Below, in pieces: positions 17,425 to 26,710 of a stretch of DNA of 49,268 bases. The notes beneath the pieces were generated by a model. The model was not told the DNA's origin. It saw nothing but the letters and a program-made list of their open reading frames with translations, and did no database searches. Position numbers and translations under genes: made by a program. Each line of letters begins with the position of its first letter. Positions within the stretch are counted from its first letter, which is position 1. This DNA is from Lentisphaerae bacterium RIFOXYA12_FULL_48_11 (GTDB lineage Bacteria; Verrucomicrobiota; Kiritimatiellia; UBA8416; YA12-FULL-48-11): contig MHBM01000111.1 of assembly GCA_001804885.1 (NCBI GenBank), forward strand, positions 1-49,268, given 5' to 3'.

Positions 17425-18051
17425 TTAGGCCCCAGTTTCAGTTACCCTCACCAATTCTTCTCTGCTAATTGCACCTTGCCTTAAAACAACAACAGATCCC
17501 TTCTCGACTTTGGCCACAGTACTGGCAACGCCACCAGGCGAAACACCGGCATCAAGGGCGACATCAACATGTTCCCCTATGGATGCGATCGCATCTTCTA
17601 CCGTAAGCGCAGGAGACTCTCCGCTCACGTTTGCACTGGTCACCCGCAAAACACCGCCCACCATTCGCAACAATTCCAGGGCAATAGCACAGGCAGGTAC
17701 CCTGAAAGCTTCAGAAACACTCCCTGCACGTAACACAAGCGTTAATGGGCCAGGCCAGAATCTTTCTGCCAAAACCCTTTCAACACAATCCAAAACCACA
17801 CCATAATTCTCTACTTGATCTATATTCGCCGCAAGAACTGGTATAGGCTTGCCACGGTCCCTGCTCTTGGCCCTGTACAACTTATCATCCCATCCGGCAA
17901 TCCTTGCATCCGCAGCCACTCCATACACGGTATCGGTCGGCATGATTACTAGAGAACCCTTACGCAGGGTATCTGCGGCCCGACCGATTGCATCTTTACT
18001 GTCAGTGTATCCCGGTCGGACTCGGAGTATCAACGGTTGTTTTTTTTCCAT
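17425..18051 (-). CDS. tsaC: Sua5/YrdC-type L-threonylcarbamoyladenylate synthase
   Basis: The 208-residue product is a YrdC domain (GSLVIMPTDTVYGVAADA, KSRDRGKPIPVLAAN, FWPGPLTLVL and TSANVSGESP). It makes threonylcarbamoyl-AMP from threonine, bicarbonate and ATP for the t6A37 modification of ANN-decoding tRNAs. There is no C-terminal Sua5 domain, so it is of TsaC length. The ATG lies 50 bp inside the end of the upstream S41 gene with no Shine-Dalgarno, which suggests translational coupling. A start nearer residue 20 would be possible but would trim the domain. Confidence 0.9.
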   Translation of the reverse strand: MEKKQPLILRVRPGYTDSKDAIGRAADTLRKGSLVIMPTDTVYGVAADARIAGWDDKLYRAKSRDRGKPIPVLAANIDQVENYGVVLDCVERVLAERFWPGPLTLVLRAGSVSEAFRVPACAIALELLRMVGGVLRVTSANVSGESPALTVEDAIASIGEHVDVALDAGVSPGGVASTVAKVEKGSVVVLRQGAISREELVRVTETGA

Positions 18052-18988
18052 AAGTTACAGTTGCTTTCATTGCCAGTAAAATATCTGTGGCTCGAAGAAG
18101 TACCGGGTCAGGAAAGACCTTCTCCATCAAGTCTCTATCCGATTTTGCTTTAGCAGATTCGGGCTTGATCGAGATTACTTTCGGAGGGAGCTTCCTCTTT
18201 CCGTCCACGCCGTCAGAGTTTACGGCAACATCCGGCAGAACACCAACACCTTCGTACTGAACACCATTCACATAAACCCGTCTGGTCACAATGTGAAGAA
18301 TCTCATCCTGCGACAACGGGACATTCTCCCTGTAACTGATATCACCACTTGTGGAAACGCCAATCACCAGGACTCCCTTGCGGTTCTTTAAAATCGCAAC
18401 CAGCAGCTCGCTTGCTGCTGTTGTAGCCTTATCAACCAGAAGAAGGAGGGGTATATTCCCATCCAATGTTTCATTATCCACACTGAGTCGATGAGTCTGA
18501 ATAATTTCACCACGACCATCCTTGAGCAGATACAACAGAGGGTCATCTGAAACATAGAGCGCTGCGATCCTGTCTACGGAAGGAAGGCTTTCCCCTCCGG
18601 AACCTCTCAGATCCATAATAACCCCGGCCTTGCCTGAGTCATTCCACTTCTTTAGATGTTCAATAATTTCATCTCCTGCATCTCTGAATATCCCTCGCAC
18701 TTTCAGGTAACAGATATCTTCAGGCCACTCCTCCACCTTTTCCACGGATGTCCGTATCATCATGGCATGGAATTGCTCCGCTGTAAGAAGCATTGCGCCG
18801 GAATCAACAGCCTTGATCAAGCCCTCAACGGTAGCTCTTCTGGTTTTGTTGAGATCAAACGCGATATTATGGTCGAGGAGGATCTTATAGACGTCTTCGA
18901 TTGGCCTGGGCCCCTCTACTTCCTGGCAAAAAGCACACAGGCACATCATCAATACAGCTATAAAAGAATAAAATAGACGCAAACTCAT
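18002..18988 (-). CDS. Secreted S41-family (C-terminal processing peptidase-like) protein, probably inactive
   Basis: The 328-residue product has a signal peptide (about 1-21; LRLFYSFIAVLMMCLCAF) and an S41 core. The core has VIMDLRGSGGES and KATTAASELLVAIL, where Ser193 aligns with the catalytic Ser. The Lys that completes the dyad, normally in a G-K-G after the next strand, is replaced by Asp216 in VSTSGDISYR. No PDZ domain is apparent. It may therefore bind rather than cleave peptides. Its start overlaps the purE stop by one base (TGATG), so it is translationally coupled to purE. Confidence 0.75.
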   Translation of the reverse strand: MSLRLFYSFIAVLMMCLCAFCQEVEGPRPIEDVYKILLDHNIAFDLNKTRRATVEGLIKAVDSGAMLLTAEQFHAMMIRTSVEKVEEWPEDICYLKVRGIFRDAGDEIIEHLKKWNDSGKAGVIMDLRGSGGESLPSVDRIAALYVSDDPLLYLLKDGRGEIIQTHRLSVDNETLDGNIPLLLLVDKATTAASELLVAILKNRKGVLVIGVSTSGDISYRENVPLSQDEILHIVTRRVYVNGVQYEGVGVLPDVAVNSDGVDGKRKLPPKVISIKPESAKAKSDRDLMEKVFPDPVLLRATDILLAMKATVTYGKKTTVDTPSPTGIH

Positions 18989-19506
18989 CAGCTTCGCTTC
19001 TTGTTCAGGTCAGCCTGAACCTTAGAGTTTCCACTGGCCACTTTGTCTTCCAGCGTCTTCTTGTATTTTGCCAGCTTTTTCATCAATCCAGGCTGTGCTA
19101 TAGCAAGCATCTGGATCGCCAGAACAGCCGCATTCACGGGACCGGCACTCCCGAGAGTTACAGTTGCCACGGGAATGCCTGCAGGCATCTGGACAATTGC
19201 CAGCAAAGCATCAATTCCATTCAAAGCACCACCCTTCACAGGAACGCCTATAACCGGCAAGGTAGTGTGGGCCGCCAGCACGCCGCCGAGATGGGCCGCA
19301 CCTCCCGCCGCCGCAATGATGACTTTCAATCCCCGCCCAAGCGCTGTACGCGCATAGTTGGATGCTAAAGCAGGGGTCCGATGGGCCGATATAACCTTTA
19401 CTTCATAACACACACCAAAAGTATCCAGGAACGTGGCCGAGTCCTTCAACATTGGCCAATCCGAATCGCTTCCCATTACAATTCCAACTTCAGGTTTTCT
19501 TCTCAT
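18988..19506 (-). CDS. purE: N5-carboxyaminoimidazole ribonucleotide mutase
   Basis: The 172-residue product has the PurE motifs VGIVMGSDSDWPMLKDS, VISAHRTPA, AAGGAAHLGGVLAAHT and GVPVKGGALNG. It converts N5-CAIR to CAIR in purine synthesis. No purK is visible in the window. GGAGGG six bases before the ATG at 19506 selects this start rather than the one at 19524. A C-terminal extension of about 20 charged residues (VASGNSKVQADLNKKRS) is unusual. It follows purD by 67 bp. Confidence 0.94.
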   Translation of the reverse strand: MRRKPEVGIVMGSDSDWPMLKDSATFLDTFGVCYEVKVISAHRTPALASNYARTALGRGLKVIIAAAGGAAHLGGVLAAHTTLPVIGVPVKGGALNGIDALLAIVQMPAGIPVATVTLGSAGPVNAAVLAIQMLAIAQPGLMKKLAKYKKTLEDKVASGNSKVQADLNKKRS

Positions 19507-19573
19507 TCCATACCCTCCAGCCATTGTGCCATTATTCCTGTTTCTTTATTCGATACTCGAAGATCAAACTTCG

Positions 19574-20848
19574 TCAATTTCTTCGTAGAGCCTTCGCTGC
19601 AATATCTTTCCTGAAATGAACTTGATCAAAAGTAATCCTGGCAACAGCCTTGTAAACATTGCCGATAGCAGCGGGTAAATCCGAACCAAGCGCTGTCACG
19701 CCAAGAACACGCCCACCCGAAGTAACAACCTTGCCATTATCCACTTTCGTTCCGGCATGAAATACAGTTGCACCATTGATCTCCTCGGCCTCTGCAATAC
19801 CATTTATAACCTTCCCCTTTTCGTAAGCTCCCGGGTACCCACCTGACGCCATAACCACACACACGCAAGCTTCTCGGCGCCACTTGATCATTTTCTCGGA
19901 AAGCGTCCCGTCTACACACGCAAGGAGGGCTGGGACCAGATCGCCATCAATCCTCGGAAGAATAACCTGCGTCTCTGGATCACCGAACCTGCAATTGAAC
20001 TCAAGAACCCTTGGACCCTTCTTTCCAATCATCAACCCGGCATAAAGCACCCCCTTGTATGTGATGCCACGCTTCTTCAATTCAGCAAGAGTCCTCTCGA
20101 AAACATCCCTGCGGATCACCGGCCACAAGTCGTCAGTGACCACAGGTGCCGGCGAATATGCGCCCATCCCTCCGGTATTCAACCCCTGGTCGTTATCAAA
20201 AACCCTCTTATGGTCCTGCGCTGACGCAAGCATGACCACGGTCTTTCCATCAATTAGAGCCAGAATTGAAGCTTCTTCTCCTTCAAGAAATTCTTCAACA
20301 AGGATACGTTCGCCGGCTCCGCCAAAAACTTTCTTTTCCAACATATCCTGTACAGCCGCCTCAGCCTCCGTCTCAGTATTACAAATGACCACACCCTTCC
20401 CTGCCGCAAGACCTTCAGCCTTGATGACAAGAGGAAAACTTTGCGACCGAACATACTTGAGCGCTTCCTTAGAGGATGTGAAACTCTGCGATGCAGCCGT
20501 AGGCACTCCTCCTGCATCCATAACATCTTTTGAAAAAACCTTGCTGCCCTCCATCTGGGCAGCGGCCCTGGACGGACCAAATACACGAAAACCTTCCTTT
20601 GAGAAAATATCGACAATCCCTGCACAAAGCGGTGCCTCTGGACCTACCACGGTAAGCTCTGGTTTGTTTGTTTTTGCCCAGGCAAGTAAACCGGAAACAT
20701 CATCCGACTTGATAGCAAGGTTCGTTGCTATTCCGGCAGTTCCAGCATTGCCGGGTGCGCAGAAAATCCGGGCTTTACATGAATCTTTTGACAGTTTCCA
20801 GACCAAAGCATGTTCACGCCCGCCCTCACCAATAACAAGTATTTTCAT
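19574..20848 (-). CDS. purD: Phosphoribosylamine--glycine ligase
   Basis: The 424-residue product begins MKILVIGEGGREHALVWKL and has the ATP-grasp glycine-rich loop KAEGLAAGKGVVIC, LVEEFLEGEEASILALIDG and EFNCRFGDPETQ. It joins phosphoribosylamine and glycine to form GAR, the second purine step. It heads a minus-strand operon with purE, the S41 gene, tsaC, the phosphatase and rpiB-glyA. The last of these supplies glycine and one-carbon units. No good Shine-Dalgarno precedes its ATG. Confidence 0.95.
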   Translation of the reverse strand: MKILVIGEGGREHALVWKLSKDSCKARIFCAPGNAGTAGIATNLAIKSDDVSGLLAWAKTNKPELTVVGPEAPLCAGIVDIFSKEGFRVFGPSRAAAQMEGSKVFSKDVMDAGGVPTAASQSFTSSKEALKYVRSQSFPLVIKAEGLAAGKGVVICNTETEAEAAVQDMLEKKVFGGAGERILVEEFLEGEEASILALIDGKTVVMLASAQDHKRVFDNDQGLNTGGMGAYSPAPVVTDDLWPVIRRDVFERTLAELKKRGITYKGVLYAGLMIGKKGPRVLEFNCRFGDPETQVILPRIDGDLVPALLACVDGTLSEKMIKWRREACVCVVMASGGYPGAYEKGKVINGIAEAEEINGATVFHAGTKVDNGKVVTSGGRVLGVTALGSDLPAAIGNVYKAVARITFDQVHFRKDIAAKALRRN

Positions 20849-21158
20849 GGGTCAGAAGGATATCGAAATACACCCCACCAGGGCAATAGCGATTATATAT
20901 TCAGTTATGGTTTTCACATGCAGGACAAACCCTCTTCCCGTAATATTCCCCATGTAAAGCTATCTACCAAAGGTTATTCATTAATTCCACAGGAAGATGT
21001 TTGCGTAAGGAAGCAATGGCCAGGTTAAGCATCGAATTCAACCAGGCAATCCACGTAGTTAACCAGCCTCTCCTGAAAAGAAATTATTCTAGCCCGCTGT
21101 GTTATGAATGCTGTATAGTTCCCGATCGCAGCAAGGCAAGATTTCAGGAGAGAGAAAC
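20849..21158. other. Divergent purD / purB intergenic region
   Basis: This 310-bp gap must hold the promoters for both purine transcripts. I see no purine riboswitch fold, no PurR-like palindrome and no credible ORF. CAGGAG at 21146-21151 is the purB ribosome site. Confidence 0.5.
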
Positions 21159-22451
21159 ATGATACCACGTTACACAGGAAAAGAAATTGGAACCATATGG
21201 ACGGATGAAAATAAATTCCGGACATGGCTGAGGATAGAGATTCTGGCATGCGAAGCCATGAACAAACTCGGAATGGTACCGACCGCTGATTTAAAACGAA
21301 TCCAGACACGCTCCAACTTCAATGTCAAACGCATTGACAGGATTGAAGCAAAAGTAAATCACGACGTAATTGCGTTCCTTACCAACGTCGCTGAATATGT
21401 TGGACCATCAGCCCGCTACATACACCGTGGCCTGACCAGCTCGGATATACTAGACACATCGCTCGCTGTTCAAATGGTTCAGGCGATCGATATTCTAATC
21501 AGGGACGTTAAGGCTGTCCGCGCAGCCGTTGCAGTAAAAGCACGGAAATATAAATTCACCCCAATGATGGGCCGTTCACATGGGGTTCATGCCGAACCGA
21601 TAACCTTCGGACTGAAGATGGCCTTGATGCATGATGAGTTCGGACGGGCTCTGGCTCGACTTCAGGCTGCTCGCCAAACCATTGCCGTGGGACAACTCTC
21701 GGGCGCGGTAGGTACACATGCACATCTCGATCCCTTCGTGGAAAAATATGTTTGCAGGAAGCTCGGATTGAAGCCAGCGGCAATATCCACGCAGATCCTC
21801 CAGCGCGACAGGCATGCGCATTACATAACCGCACTGGCACTGGTCGGAGCATCTGTTGATCGATGGGCCACCGAATTCCGACACCTTCAGCGTACAGAAG
21901 TCCATGAAATGGAAGAGTTTTTCGGATCAGAACAGAAGGGTTCCTCGGCAATGCCCCATAAAAAGAACCCTATAACCGGCGAGAAGCTTTCGGGATTATC
22001 ACGCCTGCTTCGTGGAAACATGGTGGCAGCCATGGAAAACGTGGCACTCTGGCACGAACGGGATATCTCACACTCGTCGGTTGAACGTATAATTGTACCA
22101 GACAGCACGATCGCCCTCGATCATATGCTACGACAACTTGACAGGCTGGTAACCAACATGAAGGTCTACCCCAAACGTATGATGCAGAACCTTAACATGA
22201 CACACGGACTGGTTCATTCACAGCAGGTTCTGTTGATGCTCACCGACAAAGGTTTCTCGCGGGAGACGGCCTACCGCATGGTACAGCGCCACGCTATGGA
22301 ATCCTGGGAGACCGGCACAGAATTCAGGAAATTAATCGAGGCTGATCCCGAAATAATGCATAAAATCAAACCAAAGGATCTGAACAGAGTTTTCGATTTG
22401 AACGTGCACTTTAAAGACGTTAACAGGACATTCAAGGCAGTTGGTTTGTAA
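21159..22451 (+). CDS. purB: Adenylosuccinate lyase
   Basis: The 430-residue product has the fumarase/aspartase superfamily signature GSSAMPHKKNP. It also has the conserved GRSHGVHAEPITFG segment (catalytic His) and RGLTSSDILDT. It cleaves SAICAR and adenylosuccinate, releasing fumarate. CAGGAG 8 nt upstream of the ATG at 21159 fixes the start; an in-frame ATG at 21108 would add 17 unlike residues. It is followed 23 bp later by purM, with which it probably forms an operon. Confidence 0.95.
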   Translation: MIPRYTGKEIGTIWTDENKFRTWLRIEILACEAMNKLGMVPTADLKRIQTRSNFNVKRIDRIEAKVNHDVIAFLTNVAEYVGPSARYIHRGLTSSDILDTSLAVQMVQAIDILIRDVKAVRAAVAVKARKYKFTPMMGRSHGVHAEPITFGLKMALMHDEFGRALARLQAARQTIAVGQLSGAVGTHAHLDPFVEKYVCRKLGLKPAAISTQILQRDRHAHYITALALVGASVDRWATEFRHLQRTEVHEMEEFFGSEQKGSSAMPHKKNPITGEKLSGLSRLLRGNMVAAMENVALWHERDISHSSVERIIVPDSTIALDHMLRQLDRLVTNMKVYPKRMMQNLNMTHGLVHSQQVLLMLTDKGFSRETAYRMVQRHAMESWETGTEFRKLIEADPEIMHKIKPKDLNRVFDLNVHFKDVNRTFKAVGL

Positions 22452-22474
22452 TTCTTACAACAGAAAGTCGAACG

Positions 22475-23509
22475 ATGAAAAAAAAGCAAATTTCCGCATA
22501 CGCAAAGGCTGGAGTTGATATTGACAAAAAAATGGCCGGCATTTCGGCCATAAAGAAAATGGCGGACCGCACAGGGGGTAAGGGAGTTCTGAGCGGCATA
22601 GGTCTTTTCGGCGGCATGTTTGAATCCCCCGGAAAGGGAATGGTGCTTGTAGCAAGTGCAGACGGAGTCGGTACAAAGTTGAAGGTAGCCGCCATGGCAA
22701 AGCGTCATGATACAGTCGGGCAGGATATAGTAAATCACTGCGTTGACGACATTCTTGTGCAGGGAGCCAAACCGCTATTCTTCTTGGACTACATCGGCAC
22801 ATCAGTTTTCAACAGCAAAGTATTCCAAGACGTTGTATCCGGTCTATGTAAAGCCTGCAGCGAGAATAACTGCGCATTACTGGGCGGAGAAACAGCAGAA
22901 TTACCGGGATTGTATCCTCCCGGCGAATACGATCTGGTCGGTACAATCGTCGGAGCCGTAGATAAGAAAAAAATCATTACCGGAGCAGGCATAAAACCAG
23001 GGGATGTCATGATAGGTCTGCCTTCGAGTGGCCTTCACACAAACGGTTATTCTCTGGCACGCAAAGTTTTATTCGAAACAGCAGGATTGAAGATCTCGGA
23101 CAAACTGCCAGGAACAGTCAAGACCGTAGCTGATGCGCTTCTGGCAGTACATCGCAGTTATCTAAAGCCTGTCTGCCATGTAATGGAGAAAGTTCAGATC
23201 CAAGGTATGGCCCACATAACCGGAGGCGGCTTCCAGGACAATATCCCACGCGTACTGCCAAACAATGCAGTCGCTGTTGTTGATAGAAACTGTTGGAAAA
23301 CACCTCCCCTTTTCCAGTTTATTCAGGAAAAGGGCAAGATAGACCGCGATGAAATGTACCGGGTGTTTAATATGGGAATCGGCTTTATCCTTATTATCAG
23401 GAAGATGGATGAAGGAAAGGTGATGTCTATACTCGGCAGGACAGATATCACACCTGTCGTGATAGGTCATATTGAAGAAGGCAAAAAAGGCGTAAAATTG
23501 ATCGGATAA
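22475..23509 (+). CDS. purM: Phosphoribosylformylglycinamidine cyclo-ligase
   Basis: The 344-residue product shows AIR synthetase motifs: ASADGVGTKLKVA, VDDILVQGAKPLFFLDY, ALLGGETAELPGLY, IGLPSSGLHTNGYSLARK and HITGGGFQDNIPR. It closes the imidazole ring to make AIR, the compound PurE and its partner carboxylate. The ribosome site is weak (GAAAG). It is convergent with the hypothetical gene at 23515, with only five bases between the stops. Confidence 0.95.
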   Translation: MKKKQISAYAKAGVDIDKKMAGISAIKKMADRTGGKGVLSGIGLFGGMFESPGKGMVLVASADGVGTKLKVAAMAKRHDTVGQDIVNHCVDDILVQGAKPLFFLDYIGTSVFNSKVFQDVVSGLCKACSENNCALLGGETAELPGLYPPGEYDLVGTIVGAVDKKKIITGAGIKPGDVMIGLPSSGLHTNGYSLARKVLFETAGLKISDKLPGTVKTVADALLAVHRSYLKPVCHVMEKVQIQGMAHITGGGFQDNIPRVLPNNAVAVVDRNCWKTPPLFQFIQEKGKIDRDEMYRVFNMGIGFILIIRKMDEGKVMSILGRTDITPVVIGHIEEGKKGVKLIG

Positions 23510-23514
23510 GAACG

Positions 23515-24210
23515 CTATTTGCCCTTGGGCTTCCACGACTCAATCCTGAAAGCAGGTTTGAATGGTGTGAGCTTGCCATCTTTAATCTCTCCTGCCGATC
23601 CTAATCGATCAACCTTCCCTCCTGATCCGATTTGACTGGCAGGTTCAAACTCAAAACCACCACGGAGCACAGATTCTGCCTGCTCCTCCATCAACTGGGA
23701 GTTTATCTCTTTCTGGACCCGCTTTTCCTCTGACAATATAGTATCGCTCAGCCAACCACCCCAGCCTTCTTCAACATCCTTTTTAAAGGGACTGGGACCC
23801 TTGCCTGAAGCCCGATCATCAAAGTCTGCCTTTCCATCCGATTGTCCCATTATGCTTCTTGATTTCTTCTTCCTTGTCTTATCCATCTCATTAATTTCCT
23901 CGTCTGCCGTATCCAGCATCATGCTCAAAACGGCTTGATCCATATCGGAAACACCACCATTCATAAAACTTGTCTCTTTCAAATCAGGCATGTCACGTTT
24001 TCTTTCTAGGGGCAATACGTTTACAGAGCTCGGCTCATGAAAGACAACGCAAACATAATTACCCAAATCAAGGGTGATGGAATTAATCTTACTGTAAGTC
24101 ACTTCAGAAGGAATAGTTCCGCCATCTGGCAGATTCCTGCCACCAGCCAATCCTAAACACACCACTAACAGCGGTATTACGGCCAGCCATACATTCCTTT
24201 TCATATTCAT
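23515..24210 (-). CDS. Secreted hypothetical protein
   Basis: The 231-residue product has an N-terminal signal peptide (MKRNVWLAVIPLLVVCLGLAG); the Cys in VVCLG does not sit in a clear lipobox. A possible beta-strand segment (SKINSITLDLGNYVCVVF) follows, and the rest is hydrophilic and probably disordered (DKTRKKKSRSIMG, SGKGPSPFKK). The C-terminal third is Gly/Glu rich. No family is recognised. It is divergent from the HD-domain gene with about 100 bp between the starts. Confidence 0.6.
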   Translation of the reverse strand: MNMKRNVWLAVIPLLVVCLGLAGGRNLPDGGTIPSEVTYSKINSITLDLGNYVCVVFHEPSSVNVLPLERKRDMPDLKETSFMNGGVSDMDQAVLSMMLDTADEEINEMDKTRKKKSRSIMGQSDGKADFDDRASGKGPSPFKKDVEEGWGGWLSDTILSEEKRVQKEINSQLMEEQAESVLRGGFEFEPASQIGSGGKVDRLGSAGEIKDGKLTPFKPAFRIESWKPKGK

Positions 24211-24309
24211 ACCTGAATATTAACACCTGCTTTTTTGTATTCAAGTTCGATTGACAAAACACCTTGATTCCTTTCATTATCCACCTTCTTCTGGAAAGAA
24301 ACAGAAACA

Positions 24310-25113
24310 ATGAACGAAACCAACCAGACAGACATCAGAACATGGTTCATGGATTTCACAGAGAAATACCGGGACAAAAATGGCACAATGCATCCCGTTC
24401 TCATGCTGAAATATGATCACAGCATGCGCGTTGCCACAGATAGCAGGGATATAGCCAGGGAACTCGGATGGTCAGCGGGTGATATCGCAATCGCCGAAAC
24501 AATAGGACTGCTCCACGATGTCTCGAGATTTCCTCAGTTTGCCGAATACAAAACGTTTCTTGACCACAGGTCGTTTGACCACGGCGAGCGTGGATATCAA
24601 ATCATAGCCAAATCTGATATTTTGTCAGGGCTATGCGAATCGGAACAAAATCAGATCCTGAACAGTGTACGTTACCACAATAAAAAGACCATTGATCCAG
24701 GGATGAATTCCGAAGAACTGCGCTTTGTAAACCTCATACGTGATGCCGATAAGTTGGATATTCTCAGCATCGTTTACGAAACCATAAAAAACAACCGGCA
24801 CAAAGACTATCCGGAAATACTGTCACACGTCGATCCTGACGGCCCTGCTACGCCTGAACTGATTGCAGAGATCAGAAAATGTGGGCACGGTTCCTATGAA
24901 AATGTCAGATCAATGACGGACATGAACCTGATGCGAATGACATGGGTTTACAACATTAACTACATGCCTGCATTGCAGCGCCTGGCCAAACGAGGACATC
25001 TTGACCAGCTTGACGAAACCATGATCAAGAATCCCGATGTTGAGGAACTGCTGGCTAAGGCCCGGAATTTTGTGGCGGATAAATTAAGCAAAGAGAATCC
25101 CATCAAGACTTGA
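24310..25113 (+). CDS. HD-domain phosphohydrolase
   Basis: The 267-residue product is a single HD domain. YDHSMRVATDSRDIARELG supplies the first His, GLLHDVSRFPQF is the HD motif, and DHGERGYQII and IRDADKLDIL supply later metal ligands including the final Asp. Proteins of this type hydrolyse nucleotides or phosphate esters; the substrate is unknown. There are no GGDEF, response-regulator or RelA features. It converges on the FHA activator gene and overlaps its 3' end by 11 bp. Confidence 0.85.
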   Translation: MNETNQTDIRTWFMDFTEKYRDKNGTMHPVLMLKYDHSMRVATDSRDIARELGWSAGDIAIAETIGLLHDVSRFPQFAEYKTFLDHRSFDHGERGYQIIAKSDILSGLCESEQNQILNSVRYHNKKTIDPGMNSEELRFVNLIRDADKLDILSIVYETIKNNRHKDYPEILSHVDPDGPATPELIAEIRKCGHGSYENVRSMTDMNLMRMTWVYNINYMPALQRLAKRGHLDQLDETMIKNPDVEELLAKARNFVADKLSKENPIKT

Positions 25114-26476
25114 TTTCGTATCTCTTAATCAGGCGCTGCAGGTAAGCTCTCTCGATCCCGGCTTCTCTTGCAGCTTTGGACACATTCCAGTCATTTCTCT
25201 TCAGTAATGCTGAAATATAATCCCTCTCAAACTGCTCAACCAGATCTCCTTTAGCCACTTTAAAAGGTCGCAACTCATCAGATGCCTGACTCCTGGATGT
25301 CTCGGCCGTCGTTTTCATTTTTCCGAGATAAAGGAAAGAACTTAGATCAAGAGGACGCTGCTTGTTGTAGGCCGCCATTTCTATAAGATTTCTTAGCTCA
25401 CGAACATTGCCCGGCCAATCATGTGTCTTGAAAGCTTCCATAGCCTTGTCAAAATCCACAACCTGATCCATCGCATCTTTTCCAAAAAATTCTTTGAGAA
25501 AACGCTTAGCGAGCAAAGGAAGGTCATCTTTCCTGTTCCGCAGCGGAGGCAAGTCCATATGAACTACGGACAGTCGAAAATACAGGTCCTCCCTGAATCG
25601 ACCGGCATTGACCTCGGCCTCAAGTTTCCTGTTTGTCGCAGATATGATCCTGACATCGATATTCCGAATCTTATTGCTACCAACCTTCCTTATTTCTTTC
25701 TTTTCAAGAACACGCAGCAACTTGGGCTGGAGCTCTCCGCTAAGATCACCTATCTCATCAAGGAATACGGTGCCACCATCTGCATATTCAAAAGCTCCGA
25801 CACGATCAATATTCGCACCGGTGAAGGATCCCTTAGTGTGCCCGAAAAGTTCACTCTCGATAAGTTCCTTTGCAAGCGCGGCACAGTCGATGACAACGAA
25901 CGGTTTGTCGCTCCGCGCACTCTGCTTGTGGATCTCTTCCGCCAGAACTTCCTTGCCGGTTCCAGTTTCGCCCTCTATCAATATAGTGGCATCTGTAGGG
26001 GCATAAGTTTCGGCAATATGAAATACCCTCCGCATCGGTACACTTCTTCCCAGCAGATTCCCAAACGATTCGTTCTGGCTCAGCGTATATTCCATCGCTT
26101 CTTTCAAGGGACAGAAAACAAGTTTTGTCTTACCCAGATGTATTTCGGTGCTCTGATTGAGAAAAGCCGCCGTTACTTTTACACCCTGAACAACGGTGCC
26201 ATTAGTACTACCAAGATCCCTAATAACGTAACCCTCAGGGATAAGCTGGATTTCACAATGCCGACGGGAAATTGTAGTATCCTCAATAACAAGATCATTA
26301 TTTGATCCGCTGCCGATGGTAAAGATGTTCTTGTCCACCATGAATTCTTTGCCCTGAAGCGGACCGCTTATCGCCAGTAACTTGGACTTCTGGACAAGTA
26401 TTGCATTCTTGATTTTATCCCCTGAAATTACAAGAGTCGGTCCATCTATTTTCCTGACTTTCCTATCATTTTCCAT
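25103..26476 (-). CDS. FHA-domain sigma-54-dependent transcriptional activator
   Basis: The 457-residue product has an FHA domain (about 35-120: FTIGSGSNNDLVIEDTTISR, then RDLGSTNGT) that should bind phosphothreonine peptides. An AAA+ domain (about 140-370) follows with Walker A GETGTGKE, the sigma-54-contact loop GSFTGA (Ser for the usual Ala), Walker B GGTVFLDEIGD and the Arg-finger region. A Fis-type HTH ends the protein (WNVSKAAREAGIERAYLQRL). There is no receiver domain. AGAAGG precedes ATG 26476. It is transcribed away from a sigma-54 promoter and two dyad sites, and is the obvious candidate to act on them. Confidence 0.93.
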   Translation of the reverse strand: MENDRKVRKIDGPTLVISGDKIKNAILVQKSKLLAISGPLQGKEFMVDKNIFTIGSGSNNDLVIEDTTISRRHCEIQLIPEGYVIRDLGSTNGTVVQGVKVTAAFLNQSTEIHLGKTKLVFCPLKEAMEYTLSQNESFGNLLGRSVPMRRVFHIAETYAPTDATILIEGETGTGKEVLAEEIHKQSARSDKPFVVIDCAALAKELIESELFGHTKGSFTGANIDRVGAFEYADGGTVFLDEIGDLSGELQPKLLRVLEKKEIRKVGSNKIRNIDVRIISATNRKLEAEVNAGRFREDLYFRLSVVHMDLPPLRNRKDDLPLLAKRFLKEFFGKDAMDQVVDFDKAMEAFKTHDWPGNVRELRNLIEMAAYNKQRPLDLSSFLYLGKMKTTAETSRSQASDELRPFKVAKGDLVEQFERDYISALLKRNDWNVSKAAREAGIERAYLQRLIKRYEIKS

Positions 26477-26507
26477 CAAAAATACCTTCTAAATGACCAA
26501 AATCCCA

Positions 26508-26525
26508 TGTGTACAAATGAATACA
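26508..26525. promoter_or_regulatory. Upstream dyad site A1 (candidate activator-binding site)
   Basis: TGTGTACAAATGAATACA has the form 7-4-7 with imperfect dyad symmetry. The same form recurs at 26543, 27405 and 27439. It lies 113 bp before the -24 element of the first paralogue and 32 bp before the activator start, so it could also autoregulate the activator gene. Confidence 0.6.
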
Positions 26526-26542
26526 GCCGTAATTTATAAAGG

Positions 26543-26560
26543 TGCATACTCAAGTACACA
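26543..26560. promoter_or_regulatory. Upstream dyad site A2 (candidate activator-binding site)
   Basis: TGCATACTCAAGTACACA is again 7-4-7. Its right half read on the minus strand, TGTGTAC, is identical to the left half of site A1. It begins 35 bp after A1 and ends 77 bp before the -24 element. Confidence 0.6.
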
Positions 26561-26637
26561 AGAACTAAATAAAAAAACATTTTTACAGGCAAAGGCCGAA
26601 ACCAACAGAAATCGATATTTTTCACATTTCAAGAATA

Positions 26638-26653
26638 TGGCATGAATTCTGCA
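26638..26653 (+). promoter_or_regulatory. Sigma-54 (-24/-12) promoter of the first secreted paralogue
   Basis: TGGCATGAATTCTGCA matches the consensus TGGCAYRN4TTGCW, with GG and GC at the correct spacing; only one T of the TTGC box differs. The predicted transcript would start near 26664, 47 bp before the gene's ATG. Confidence 0.8.
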
Positions 26654-26710
26654 ATAGTAATACAACCAAGAAGGATAACGAGAAGGTGCGCAGGAAAGGA
26701 GTGTTCCGTA

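Noticed and set aside
20055..20957. 300-codon plus-strand ORF opposite purD
   Set aside because: It lies almost entirely antisense to the clear PurD frame and has low-complexity Ser/Thr composition with no motif.
20849..21158. Purine riboswitch upstream of purD or purB
   Set aside because: No three-way-junction sequence with the conserved loop bases could be found on either strand.
25421..26305. 294-codon plus-strand ORF opposite the FHA activator
   Set aside because: The opposite strand encodes unambiguous AAA+ and FHA motifs; the plus-strand translation matches nothing.
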